The notes beneath the pieces were generated by a model. That model worked only from the letters and a program-made list of their open reading frames with translations. It was not told the origin of the DNA and did no database searches. A stretch of 64,000 nucleotides of DNA, from the NCBI RefSeq assembly GCF_001887355.1, contig NZ_MPIN01000002.1:682001-746000 (forward strand), written 5' to 3'. Source of the DNA: Cystobacter ferrugineus (GTDB taxonomy: Bacteria > Myxococcota > Myxococcia > Myxococcales > Myxococcaceae). The position numbers and the translations under genes were made by a program. Below, piece after piece: positions 17,099 to 25,551 of the stretch; position 1 is the first letter of the stretch, and each line of letters opens with the position of its first letter.

Positions 17099-18606
17099 CA
17101 GTGCGCTCCCTTGAAGCCGGCCTTGATGAGGGCGTTGTAGGCCTGGGCCGCCGGGCCCCCCACCGTCCGCTCGACATCGGCGTTGCCCGACTCGTCGACA
17201 TCCGCGGAGGCGAGGGTGGCGCGCCAGAAGGGGTTCCAGAGGTTGGGCGGTTCGTTCCAACGGCCACGCCGGTGGTAGTAGGCCAGGCCCGTGGCGAGCG
17301 AGTATTGCACGCTGATGTCGGTGCCGTCGGCCAGGGTCTGGCCGCGGTTGTCGAACGAGCTGGCGCGCAGGGGGGAGAACTGGAAGTTGAAGCGCAAGAG
17401 CCAGGGATCGCGCAGCACGCCCGCCGCGTCCCGGACCTTGTAGTCGCGCTGGACGAGCGAGAAGAGCTTGGGCTGGGCCCAGAGGTTCTTGTCGTTCTCG
17501 TCGCCGGTGTTGAAGGACATGCCGCCGACGAAGACGTTCGGGCAGTACTTGGGGTTGTCACAGGGCAGGAGCGTGTGCCGGTACTGCTTCTCCATGCCGG
17601 GGTCCTCCTTGCCCGAGCCCCCCGCGACGCCCCAGGTGTGGTTGTCGCTGGTGTCGTTCATGTCGGTGGCGCGCACCGCGGCCACGGCGCGCATGGGGGC
17701 GCCCATGCACCCGTTGTAGCTGGCCGTCACGGTGGCGTGGTCCTCGGCGATGAGGAAGTCGGTGGTGCCGGGGCTCCCCGTGCTTCCTCCGTGGCCGTTG
17801 GTGTCACCCGCGGCGGTATCGCCCCAGTAGGTGCTGCCACCGCCCTCGCCATCGGGCGTGACGGTGATTTGCAACTGTCCGATGGGGCCGTCGGAGGTGG
17901 CGGTCGGCGGGGGAACCGCCCGGCGGGTGATGAACTCATAGCCGCGGCTGGCCATGGCCATGTCGCGGAACCAGCCATAGCCCGAGGTGGCCCAGGTCAG
18001 CTCGTCCAGGGACACCTGCGTGGCGCCCCCCTTGAGCTCTCCCTGGAAGCGGCTGCCCTCACTGGCCAGCTCCGACAACTGGGTGGCGAAGGACTTCGGC
18101 CCTCCGTTGACGGACTCCTGCAGCTGCTCGTACAGCTTTCCCTCGAGGCCCGACATGTGCCAGGCCATCATCTGGATGTTGAGCGCCTGCACGCCCGCGG
18201 CCGCGTCCAGCTCATCCCACTTCTCCTGGATCTCCTCGTTCTCGTCGTCCAGGGCCTCGAGCACCTCGGGCGGGGGAGCGCAGCCGGCGATGCTCGCGCG
18301 CGCGGCGACGAGGCTGGCGCGCACCATGCTGGTCCAGCTCACCAGGCTCTCCGTCGCGGTGAGGGCCACGAGCTGGCCCGTCTGCGCGCGGTTCATCAGG
18401 GCGATGCTGTTGAAGGTGCGCGCGGTGGCCACCGCGCTGCTGTAGGCGGCGAGGTCCGCGATGCTCTGCGCCTCCATCTTCTCGCGCACGCGCATGGAGA
18501 AGGAGAGCGTGACGCAGACCATGAGGACGAGCAGCAGCATGGTCAGGCTCATCAACACGAGCGCCTGTCCACGGGGCCGTTTCGGGTGGGGGAGCCGAGT
18601 CTTCAC
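17098..18606 (-). CDS. TadG-like (Flp pilus-type) membrane protein
   Basis: A 502-residue protein starting at GTG 18606, which overlaps the previous stop as GTGA. RPRGQALVLMSLTMLLLVLM (about residues 10-30) is the TadG-like basic-plus-membrane-helix leader, followed by SMRVREKMEAQSIADLAAYSSAVATARTFNSIALMNR, the typical helix of Flp pilus-assembly TadG/RcpL-like proteins (N-terminal domain of putative Flp pilus-assembly TadE/G). The remaining 430 residues are extracytoplasmic, with Gly/Ser/Thr-rich and Asp-rich segments and paired cysteines. Probable role: a minor pilus or surface-associated component needed for Tad secretion. Confidence 0.7.
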   Translation of the reverse strand: MKTRLPHPKRPRGQALVLMSLTMLLLVLMVCVTLSFSMRVREKMEAQSIADLAAYSSAVATARTFNSIALMNRAQTGQLVALTATESLVSWTSMVRASLVAARASIAGCAPPPEVLEALDDENEEIQEKWDELDAAAGVQALNIQMMAWHMSGLEGKLYEQLQESVNGGPKSFATQLSELASEGSRFQGELKGGATQVSLDELTWATSGYGWFRDMAMASRGYEFITRRAVPPPTATSDGPIGQLQITVTPDGEGGGSTYWGDTAAGDTNGHGGSTGSPGTTDFLIAEDHATVTASYNGCMGAPMRAVAAVRATDMNDTSDNHTWGVAGGSGKEDPGMEKQYRHTLLPCDNPKYCPNVFVGGMSFNTGDENDKNLWAQPKLFSLVQRDYKVRDAAGVLRDPWLLRFNFQFSPLRASSFDNRGQTLADGTDISVQYSLATGLAYYHRRGRWNEPPNLWNPFWRATLASADVDESGNADVERTVGGPAAQAYNALIKAGFKGAH

Positions 18607-19364
18607 AACCCCTCCGGGGCCGGGTTGCAGTTCTGCCGGGCGAAGTTCGTGCGACGCGGGGGCGTCATCATGCGCATGGCGTAGTTGGCTTGGAGTGGGA
18701 AGACGTATTGGTGGCGGCTGGCGCGGTCGAGCAGCTCCTGCCCGATGAGCCCGTTGAGCCGGAACGCCGTCTGGCTGCCCCACTGGGCCTGGCGGGGGGA
18801 CATGAGCGGGTTGACGGCGGTGTAGTCGCGCAGCCCCAGGTGGGCCAGGAACATGCGGCCGAGCACCCAGTTGGCGAAGGGGATGCGCATCGGGTACCAG
18901 AAGATGAGCCGGGCCTCCAGGCGCGTCACGTCCGCCACGCTCGCGTAGCGCGCGGGATCATCGAAGGACTCCTCCTCGTTGGCGCGAATCTCCCCGAGCA
19001 CGGGCCGCTCGCGCACGATCCACACGATGGCGCCCGTGTGTCCCGAATCGCGGCCAGCCGTGTACTCGTTGTCCCGGTGATTCTCGAACGCCCTGCCCAG
19101 CGCCGCGGGCGAGTCCGTCCGGGCGAAGGTGGGCAACAGCGCCGCGATGGCCGCGTGGGTCATCGCCTCGCAGTTGGCGTGCTTCACGCTGCCGGTGCGC
19201 ACGGCGCGGAACGCCGCGTACTCCGTCATCGTCCGTGCCTGGAGCAACAGGAAGAACTGGATCGTCGCCAGGATCAGGAAGATCGATAACGGGAGCGTGA
19301 GCGCCGCTTCCACCGCCGCCTGTCCGGACTCGGTGTCCACAGGGCGATTGTTCTTCCTCGACAT
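18603..19364 (-). CDS. TadE-like pseudopilin, first gene of operon
   Basis: A 253-residue protein. TESGQAAVEAALTLPLSIFL (about 11-30) is a TadE-type leader: Gly-Gln, a short acidic segment and one membrane span. ARTMTEYAAFRAVRTGSV then gives the conserved TEYAA...AR motif of TadE proteins. The rest is extracytoplasmic. It heads a run of four overlapping minus-strand genes (18603-15342) whose products all carry export signals. No Tad ATPase, secretin or prepilin peptidase is encoded in the window, so assembly machinery must be elsewhere. An Flp-type pilin gene lies 6 kb away at 25232. Confidence 0.8.
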   Translation of the reverse strand: MSRKNNRPVDTESGQAAVEAALTLPLSIFLILATIQFFLLLQARTMTEYAAFRAVRTGSVKHANCEAMTHAAIAALLPTFARTDSPAALGRAFENHRDNEYTAGRDSGHTGAIVWIVRERPVLGEIRANEEESFDDPARYASVADVTRLEARLIFWYPMRIPFANWVLGRMFLAHLGLRDYTAVNPLMSPRQAQWGSQTAFRLNGLIGQELLDRASRHQYVFPLQANYAMRMMTPPRRTNFARQNCNPAPEGL

Positions 19365-19482
19365 GGACGCCTACTTTCATCCATTTCCGGCCCTGAATCC
19401 ACCGGGTATCGCGCCGTCCATGCTTTCCTCGTTTAAAAGGAATGGAGAGAAGGCGACAATGTAGGTGGGCGAAGTCCCCCGA

Positions 19483-21366
19483 TCAGGGGAGGCTCTCACC
19501 GGGGGTGGGGCGGGCCGGAGCGGGGGGGAGGTCCTCCACGGGGACGCCGGCCATCTTCAGGACGCGCAGGGCGTTGGTGGTGTCCACCACGCCGGGGCGG
19601 AGCTGGTAGTCGAACACCATCTTCCCGTCCTCCAGGTGATCGCGGAAGTGCATGTTGACCACCCGGCCGCCGTACTCCTCGGCGAGGCTGGCGAGGGACA
19701 GGTCGTGGGTGGTGACACCGCCGCTGGCGCCGGTGGCCAGCAGCAGGCGCAGCACCTCGCGCGAGGCGATCTGCCGCTCGCGGGTGTTGGTGCCGAGCAG
19801 GATTTCATCCAGGAGGAAGAGCGCCTGGCCCCGGGCGGCGGCCGCCGCGTCCAGCACGGCCTTGATGCGCTGCACCTCGGCGTAGAAGTAGGACACGCCC
19901 CGCTCCAGGGAGTCCTTCACCCGCATGCTGGTGAGCACCTGCACGGGCGAGACGGAGAAGGCGCGTGCGCAGACGGGGGCGCCGGCCAGGGCGAGCACCG
20001 TGTTGAGCCCCAGGGCGCGCAGCAGCGTCGTCTTGCCCGACATGTTGGAGCCGGTGAGCAGCAGCGCGCACCCGGGCCCCGGCAGCGACACGTCATTGAG
20101 CACGGGGGCATCCAGGAGCGCGTGGCCCATGCCCTCCGCCTTCACCCGGGGACCCGTCTCCTCGAGCGTGGGCCAGACGAAGCCCGGCCGATCATAGGCG
20201 AGCCCCGCCAGGCAGGAGAGCGCCTCCAGCTCCGCCAGGGCCTCGAACCAGCCCCGCACCTGGGCGCCATGGCGCTGCTTCCACCGCTCCAGGGCGAACA
20301 TGGCGTGCACGTCCCACAGGGTGAACAGGTGCACCAGCGGGTGGAACTGGTGCCGTTTGAGCTCCGCGAACGAGTAGAGGAAGCTGAAGCGCTTGAGGTG
20401 CGCGGACACGGGCTCGTGCGTCTCGCGCTGCATGCCGCCCTGGATGCGCCGCAGCTCCGGGTGCTCGAAGCGCTCGCGCTCCACGCGCTCGAAGACGGGG
20501 GCATAGCGCACGAAGCCCCGCTCGCCCGCGCTCATGCGCTCCTCCATGGCCTGGAGCCGCCCCCGGGTCATCAGCGCCACGCCGAGCTGGGCGAACAGAC
20601 CCACCCACCACGCCCAGCCGGGGAGCAGCTCGAACTGGCCCAGCAGGAAGAGCGTCAGGGTGATGGGGGGCAGGAGGAGCGCCACGGGCCGGGCCCATTG
20701 AATCTCCGTGAGCGCGGGGCCACTCTCCGCCCAGGCGATGAACAGCGCCGGGTCCGCCTTCTCCCGGGCCACGGTGCGCGCCTCCACGCACACCTCCTGG
20801 CGGAAGTCCAACCGGGGGATGAGCTCGCGCGCCGCCTCCTGCCGGGTGCGCACCTCGGGCGCCGTCGCCGGCTCGGACAGCCACGCGGCGAGCCGCTCCT
20901 CGCCCGCGCGTGTCGCCGTCTCGTTCATGAGCTGGAAGACGCTGCCCTGGCCGAAGACGTCCAGGTCCGCCGCGTACAGGTGCGAGCCCGACAGGAAGCG
21001 CTCGCCGCGCTCGGGGAAGTCGTGCCAGCCGCGCGACATCCGGGCGAGGCCGCGGGCGTTGAGTTGAACGAATTGACGCTGCCGCGCCTCGCGCAGGAAC
21101 ACCTGGTGGTGCAACACCGCCAACACGATGTAGACGAGCAGGGCCACCCCGGCGGCCCACCACCCCATCCGGGGCAGCCGGCCGAACATGACGGCCAGCG
21201 CCACCGCGGCGCCAGCGGTGAAGACGACGGCGCGCAGGTTGGCGTAGCGGGCACTGACCGCGTCCAGCCGCCGCAGCTCCGCCTCGGCGGCGGTGCGGCG
21301 CTCGGTGTACGTGCGATCGGGAGAGGCGGAGTCGGAGAGAGCGGGAGTCGTCACGGGCCCGCGCAT
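19483..21366 (-). CDS. Membrane-anchored MutS-like ATPase
   Basis: A 627-residue protein with two pairs of membrane helices near the N-terminus (about 45-90 and 215-255) and a C-terminal MutS ATPase domain (about 420-600). ATPase motifs are complete: Walker A GSNMSGKTTLL, Walker B LFLLDEILLGTN, and the switch GGVTTHDLSLA. MutS domains I (mismatch recognition) and the Smr nuclease domain of MutS2 are both missing. The middle contains helical lever/clamp-like segments (FALERWKQRHGAQVRGWFEAL). Such proteins occur in Bacteroidetes and myxobacteria but their role is not established; classical mismatch repair is unlikely given the membrane anchor. ATG at 21366 was chosen because the upstream extension is arginine-rich and unconvincing. 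Confidence 0.75.
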   Translation of the reverse strand: MRGPVTTPALSDSASPDRTYTERRTAAEAELRRLDAVSARYANLRAVVFTAGAAVALAVMFGRLPRMGWWAAGVALLVYIVLAVLHHQVFLREARQRQFVQLNARGLARMSRGWHDFPERGERFLSGSHLYAADLDVFGQGSVFQLMNETATRAGEERLAAWLSEPATAPEVRTRQEAARELIPRLDFRQEVCVEARTVAREKADPALFIAWAESGPALTEIQWARPVALLLPPITLTLFLLGQFELLPGWAWWVGLFAQLGVALMTRGRLQAMEERMSAGERGFVRYAPVFERVERERFEHPELRRIQGGMQRETHEPVSAHLKRFSFLYSFAELKRHQFHPLVHLFTLWDVHAMFALERWKQRHGAQVRGWFEALAELEALSCLAGLAYDRPGFVWPTLEETGPRVKAEGMGHALLDAPVLNDVSLPGPGCALLLTGSNMSGKTTLLRALGLNTVLALAGAPVCARAFSVSPVQVLTSMRVKDSLERGVSYFYAEVQRIKAVLDAAAAARGQALFLLDEILLGTNTRERQIASREVLRLLLATGASGGVTTHDLSLASLAEEYGGRVVNMHFRDHLEDGKMVFDYQLRPGVVDTTNALRVLKMAGVPVEDLPPAPARPTPGESLP

Positions 21367-21493
21367 GCTGGGTCTCCCGGACGAAGGGAGCAAGCCCGCA
21401 GACACGCGGAGCGCGCGAAAAAGAAGAACCCCGGTACCCACCCCGTGTGACGGGAGGCGGCCGGGGCCCGGGGCTTCTTGCCCGACGAGAGGA

Positions 21494-22240
21494 CTACTTC
21501 TCCTTGGAGGCCAGCTTGCGCAGCGCCTTCTGGTCGCGGATGCAGAGGATGCGGCCCACGTTGCCGAGCACGCCGTCGCGCTTCATCTCGTTGATGAGCG
21601 TGGAGACGAAGGAGCGCGAGGCGCCCACGAGGTCGGCCAGGTCCTGCTGGGTGATGCCGCGCAGGTCGGTCTCGCCGCCGTGCGGGCAGCGCTCGCCGTG
21701 GGCCTCGGCCAGGGTGAGCAGGGTGTCGGCCAGCCGGGCCGGCACCTCCTTGAAGGTCAGACCCAGCACGCGCTTGCGCAGCGAGCGCACGCGCTCGGCG
21801 TAGGCGCGCACCACGTCCACCGCCAGGGCCGGACGCGCCTCGAGCTGCGCGCGGAAGTCACGCCCCTCGATGCTCCACACCTCGGCCTCGCCCGAGGCGA
21901 TCGCCATCTCCTCCACCGGCGTGCCCTCCGGACGGAACAGCTCGCCGAACAGATCCCCCGCGCGCAGGATGCTCACCACCGAGCGCGAGCTGTTCTTGCC
22001 CAGCCGCATCAGGCGCACGCGCCCGCTCTTGAGCAGGTACACGCGGTCCGTCGTGTCGCCGGGGCGGTAGATGACGGAGTTGTGGGGGAAGGACTCAACC
22101 TTGAAGTAGCCCTTGAAGTCGATCGCCTCCTGACCGGGCACCAGCTTGTTGGCCGTGACGAGCATGCCGGAGCTCGTGGTCTGGATGGGGGCAACGACGT
22201 TGGAACCGATGGGACCGAGGGGGCGATTGAAACCGTGCAT
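21494..22240 (-). CDS. Crp/Fnr-family transcriptional regulator
   Basis: A 248-residue regulator. A cyclic-nucleotide-binding-type beta barrel spans about 45-150 (FKVESFPHNSVIYRPGDTTD, VYLLKSGRVRLMR, GDLFGELF), a long dimerisation helix follows at about 155-180, and a winged helix at about 185-240 carries the recognition helix in TQQDLADLVGASRSFVSTLI. Conserved Arg/Ser residues for cAMP (RxS) are not clearly present, so the effector may be different. Three copies of a GAACGTT-containing palindromic motif lie in the 280-bp region upstream of its start, suggesting autoregulation. ATG at 22240 is used; the frame extends upstream but into low-complexity sequence. Confidence 0.85.
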   Translation of the reverse strand: MHGFNRPLGPIGSNVVAPIQTTSSGMLVTANKLVPGQEAIDFKGYFKVESFPHNSVIYRPGDTTDRVYLLKSGRVRLMRLGKNSSRSVVSILRAGDLFGELFRPEGTPVEEMAIASGEAEVWSIEGRDFRAQLEARPALAVDVVRAYAERVRSLRKRVLGLTFKEVPARLADTLLTLAEAHGERCPHGGETDLRGITQQDLADLVGASRSFVSTLINEMKRDGVLGNVGRILCIRDQKALRKLASKEK

Positions 22241-22330
22241 GGCGGGCACTCCTGCAGGCGGTTGAGGGTTTGGAAGAGGGGTTGCTGTGCTGCGAACGGA
22301 ACAGTCCCTTTCCAAGCTTTGTGCCAACCC

Positions 22331-22467
22331 GAACGTTCTTCCCAAATCCTGAAAAAGTCTGCGATGACGCCTACTTAGCGATGCATCGCGCCGTGTCGTG
22401 GTTTCGAATGTCCGAAAGCTGAAACAGAACGTTCAAACAGTCTGATCAATTTGAACGTTTCGTTCAA
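22331..22467. promoter_or_regulatory. Cluster of GAACGTT palindromes upstream of Crp/Fnr gene
   Basis: GAACGTTC occurs at 22331-22338 and 22427-22434, and a 17-bp perfect inverted repeat TTGAACGTTTCGTTCAA at 22451-22467 (arms TTGAACG/CGTTCAA, 3-bp centre). The second and third copies share GTTCAAA...TTTGAAC arms that are themselves inverted. This AT-richer island sits between the NtrC-like gene and the regulator start, 90-230 bp upstream of the ATG. Dyad half-sites of the TTGA...TCAA kind fit Crp/Fnr binding. Binding is inferred, not shown. Confidence 0.55.
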
Positions 22468-22521
22468 TCCGGAGGGGGTGGTGTTGGAGGCGCGACAATG
22501 TCCACCCGCGAGCCTTTGCCC

Positions 22522-23952
22522 TTACGGTTGATGATCCTGTCGGACACCGTACTTCTGCAGCTTGCGCTCCAAGGTGGGACGACTGATGCCGAGGATCTGG
22601 CACGTCTTGCCCTTGTGGCCCTTGGTGACGTTGAGGGTGAGCTCGATGAGCATCCGCTCGGCCTCTTCCAGGGTGGGGATGAGGTTGGGGTCGGCGATGG
22701 GGGAGGCGAGGAAGTTGGGCAGGCCGTTGGCGGCGGAGGTGTGCGGGGCGTGGCCGTGCTCGGAGGGGGTGGGCTCCAGGGCGGGGAGGTTCTCGGCGAG
22801 CAGCACCTCGCCCGGGGCGAGCACCACGGCGCGCGTGAGCACGTTCTCCAGCTCGCGCACGTTGCCGCGCCAGGGCAGGCGGGTGAGGTGCTCGAGCACC
22901 TCGGGGGGCACGCGGGTGACGCGCTTGTGCACCTTCTCGTTGATGCGCTCGAGCAGGTGGTGCACCAGCGGGGGGATGTCCTCGCGCCGCTCGCGCAGCG
23001 GGGGCAGTTGCAGGGTGATGACCTTGAGGCGCTGGTAGAGGTCCTCGCGGAAGCGCCCCGCGGCCACCTCGTCCGCCAGGTGGCGGTGGGTGGCGGCGAT
23101 GACGCGGGCGCGCAGCTTGATCCGCTTGACGCCGCCCACGCGCTCGAACTCGCGCTCCTGGAGCACGCGCAGGAGCTTGGCCTGGAGCATCAGCGACATG
23201 TCGCCGATCTCGTCCAGGAAGATGGTGCCATCCTCGGCCAGCTCGAACTTGCCGGGCTTCACGGCGTTGGCGCCCGTGAAGGCGCCCTTCTCGTGGCCGA
23301 ACAGCTCGCTTTCCAGGAGCGTGTCCACGATGGCCGAGCAGTTGATGCCGATGAAGGGCTTCACCTCGTCATAGGAGTAGTTGTGGATGACGCGGGCGAT
23401 GAGCTCCTTGCCCGTGCCGCTCTCGCCGTGGATGAGCACGGTGGCGTGACTGCCGGCCACCTTGCCAATCTCCTTGACGAGCTGCTGCATGAGGGGGCTC
23501 GTCCCCACGATGTCGCCCAGGCGCGCCGCGGCGCTCTCCACGTTCACCGTGGCGGCGCGGCGCGAGAGCTGGCGGTACTCCAGGGCGCGCGACACCACGA
23601 TGTCCAGGGCCGCCAGGTCCGGGAAGGGCTTGTGGATGTAGTCGAAGGCGCCGGCCTTCATCGCCCGGATGGTGGTCTCCATGTCATGGAAGGCCGTCAC
23701 GAGGATGATGCGCGCGTCGCCGCACAGGCCCTTCATCTCCTCGATGATGTCCAGGCCCGTGCGGTCCGGCAGCTTCATGTCGAGGATGACGACACCCGGC
23801 TGGGCCTCCTCCGCCAGCCGCAGGCCCTCGGAGGCACGCGTGGCCGTCACCACCTGGTAGCGCGGGGCCCCGTCGTGCTCGATGTCCTCGAAGTGCATCT
23901 TCAAGGATTCGAGCAGCGACAGGTCGTCGTCGACGATGAGAAGCGTCTCCAT
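22522..23952 (-). CDS. NtrC-type sigma-54-dependent response regulator
   Basis: A 476-residue regulator with three domains: receiver (1-120, acidic pocket VDDD and phospho-acceptor Asp58 in ILDMKLPD), AAA+ sigma-54 activator domain (about 145-385), and C-terminal Fis-type HTH (KTCQILGISRPTLERKLQKYG). Walker A is GESGTGKE, the sigma-54 contact loop is GAFTGA, Walker B is GTIFLDEIGDM, and the arginine-finger segment is RFREDLYQRL. All residues for ATP hydrolysis and sigma-54 remodelling are present. ATG 23952 lies five bases after the stop of the upstream kinase gene, so the two are probably a cognate pair in one transcript. No -24/-12 promoter was recognised nearby, so targets are elsewhere. 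Confidence 0.92.
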   Translation of the reverse strand: METLLIVDDDLSLLESLKMHFEDIEHDGAPRYQVVTATRASEGLRLAEEAQPGVVILDMKLPDRTGLDIIEEMKGLCGDARIILVTAFHDMETTIRAMKAGAFDYIHKPFPDLAALDIVVSRALEYRQLSRRAATVNVESAAARLGDIVGTSPLMQQLVKEIGKVAGSHATVLIHGESGTGKELIARVIHNYSYDEVKPFIGINCSAIVDTLLESELFGHEKGAFTGANAVKPGKFELAEDGTIFLDEIGDMSLMLQAKLLRVLQEREFERVGGVKRIKLRARVIAATHRHLADEVAAGRFREDLYQRLKVITLQLPPLRERREDIPPLVHHLLERINEKVHKRVTRVPPEVLEHLTRLPWRGNVRELENVLTRAVVLAPGEVLLAENLPALEPTPSEHGHAPHTSAANGLPNFLASPIADPNLIPTLEEAERMLIELTLNVTKGHKGKTCQILGISRPTLERKLQKYGVRQDHQP

Positions 23953-23957
23953 GGCCC

Positions 23958-24932
23958 TCAGACCGTAAAGGTAAGGGTGAAGACCGTGCCCCCGTGGGGT
24001 CCAGCCTCGGCGGACACATCGCCCCCCTGGTGCATCATCACGCGGCGCAGGGCCGCGAGTGACAAGCCCGCACCTCGCGCCAGACTGCTCTCGAAGGGGA
24101 CGAAAAGCGAGCCGCGCTCCTCCTCGGAGAGCGTGCCGGCCGCGTCCTCCAGCACCACGCGCACCCGTCCCGGCGGCCCCGGGTGGATGGTGACCGGCAC
24201 CTGGGTGCCCGCCGCCTGGCCCATGGCCACGTTGAGCAGCACCTGGGCGAGCACGGGCCGCAGCCTTCCGGGCTCCACCCGCACGCGGGGCACCTCCGCG
24301 CTCTCCGTGACGCGCACCTCCACCTGGCGCTCGGCCAGCTCCGGCGCCACCACGGCCGCGGCTTCCTCCAGCAGGGTGCGCACGGCGTGCGGCTCCAGGG
24401 TGGGGGTGCTGTCCCGGGCGTACTCGGACAAGAGCCACAGCATGCGCTCCAGGGTGCGCACCTCCCGGTTGGCGATGGTCAGCCGGCGTTGATCCCGCTC
24501 GGACAGGCCCGTGTTGCGCGCCAGCGTCTGCACCGCCATCTTCACGGAGCTCAAGGGGTTGCGCAGCTCGTGGCTGAGCTGCGAGGCGAGTCCGGAGAGC
24601 TGCACCGGAGGGGCGTCCTGCAAGAGGGCCTTCAGGTCCACCACCACGGCGCTGGCCTCGCCCGCGTCCAGCCCGAGCGCCAGCCGGAGCTGCACCGGAT
24701 CCTGGGAGCCGAACGTGCCCGGCAGGAACTCCACCGCCCGGCGGTCCTCGCGCGCCAGGGCGTCAATCACCCGGGCCTTCTCGGCGGTGGTGCCCAGCAC
24801 CACCTCGAGGGGGCGATCCACCATCTCCGAGGCGGGGCGGCGCAGCACGCTCTCGCAGTCCCCTCCGGCGCGGGTCACGCGCAGGTTGGGAGACCATGAC
24901 AACTGGACGGCTTGCAGCAGGTGGACGGTCAT
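23958..24932 (-). CDS. Soluble NtrB-like histidine kinase with degenerate ATP-binding motifs
   Basis: A 324-residue cytosolic kinase with no membrane span. About 1-105 is a PAS-like region (VTRAGGDCESVLRRP, VVLGTTAEKARVI). The dimerisation/phosphotransfer helix contains His121 in SQLSHELRNPLSSVKMA. The HATPase half (about 215-324) is weakly conserved: the N box reads LLNVAMGQA where the second Asn of LxNLxxNA is replaced by Gly, and the G1 Asp-x-Gly-x-Gly box is EDAAGTL. The G2 box survives as GAGLSLA. Kinase activity may be low, and the protein may act more as a phosphatase or scaffold. It precedes the NtrC-like regulator by five bases. Confidence 0.8.
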   Translation of the reverse strand: MTVHLLQAVQLSWSPNLRVTRAGGDCESVLRRPASEMVDRPLEVVLGTTAEKARVIDALAREDRRAVEFLPGTFGSQDPVQLRLALGLDAGEASAVVVDLKALLQDAPPVQLSGLASQLSHELRNPLSSVKMAVQTLARNTGLSERDQRRLTIANREVRTLERMLWLLSEYARDSTPTLEPHAVRTLLEEAAAVVAPELAERQVEVRVTESAEVPRVRVEPGRLRPVLAQVLLNVAMGQAAGTQVPVTIHPGPPGRVRVVLEDAAGTLSEEERGSLFVPFESSLARGAGLSLAALRRVMMHQGGDVSAEAGPHGGTVFTLTFTV

Positions 24933-25231
24933 GGGCAGGCACGAACCATAACGAGCCGCCAGATGGGGGGACCCCCTTCATGGCGCCGCGGTTTCCCTTT
25001 AGAATTCAATACATTGGAGCACCGCCCATTGGGAAGGCGCTTTGCGCGCCCCCGGGGCGTCCACCCCTCGACAGTGGGGCGGGGGAGGAGCCAGGGGGGA
25101 CGAGCCCCGGAAATTCCCGGGAAGTGCGATCATCCTCCCGATGACGGATGGAGCAGCGAAGGGGAGCAAGGTAGCTTACGCATCGTTGGTGAGGGGCACT
25201 CCCCCCCGTCGCTACTCCCCGGAGGCATCAC

Positions 25232-25492
25232 ATGACCACCCAGAAGAGCCAGAAGAAGCTGCTGCGCAAGCGCCGCGGCCAGGGAATGACCGAGTACATC
25301 ATCATCGTCGCCCTCATCGCCATCGCGGCGATCGGCGTCATCACCCTCTTCGGCAACAACATCCGCAAGCTCTTCGGCGCGTCGGCCGAGGCCCTGGCGG
25401 GTAACGAGGACGTGAAGAACACCGGCCAGACGGCCAACAACCAGCTTCAGCGCAAGAACCTGAAGAACTTCGGCGCGAACGCCCAGGACTGA
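25232..25492 (+). CDS. Flp-type pilin
   Basis: An 86-residue prepilin. A basic leader (KKLLRKRRGQG) is followed by MTEYIIIVALIAIAAIGVI, one membrane helix with Glu at position 5 of the predicted mature form, cut by prepilin peptidase after Gly18. The Flp family core GNNIRKLFG follows. A GGAGG ribosome site precedes ATG at about 8 bp. The 299-bp upstream region has no other gene and should contain its promoter. It stands alone, 6 kb from the TadE/G operon, and may supply the main pilin for that system. An Flp pilin next to no assembly genes is unusual but known. Confidence 0.85.
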   Translation: MTTQKSQKKLLRKRRGQGMTEYIIIVALIAIAAIGVITLFGNNIRKLFGASAEALAGNEDVKNTGQTANNQLQRKNLKNFGANAQD

Positions 25493-25517
25493 GTCGGGCG
25501 TCAGCCAAGGGCTTCGA

Positions 25518-25551
25518 GGGCGGTTCTCTCCATCTCATGGAGGGGCCGCCC
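25518..25551. terminator. Hairpin between convergent pilin and YfhO-like genes
   Basis: GGGCGG (25518-25523) and CCGCCC (25546-25551) form an outer stem, and CTCCAT/ATGGAG an inner stem around CTC. It lies just after the pilin stop and overlaps the end of the opposing gene. No U-tract follows, as in many high-GC terminators. Confidence 0.5.

Noticed and set aside
19465-21450. A long plus-strand frame antisense to the MutS-like gene
   Set aside because: Composition is typical of a shadow frame; the minus strand carries complete ATPase motifs.
24933-25231. A sigma-54 (-24/-12) promoter for the Flp pilin
   Set aside because: No TGGCAC-N5-TTGC match was found by eye.
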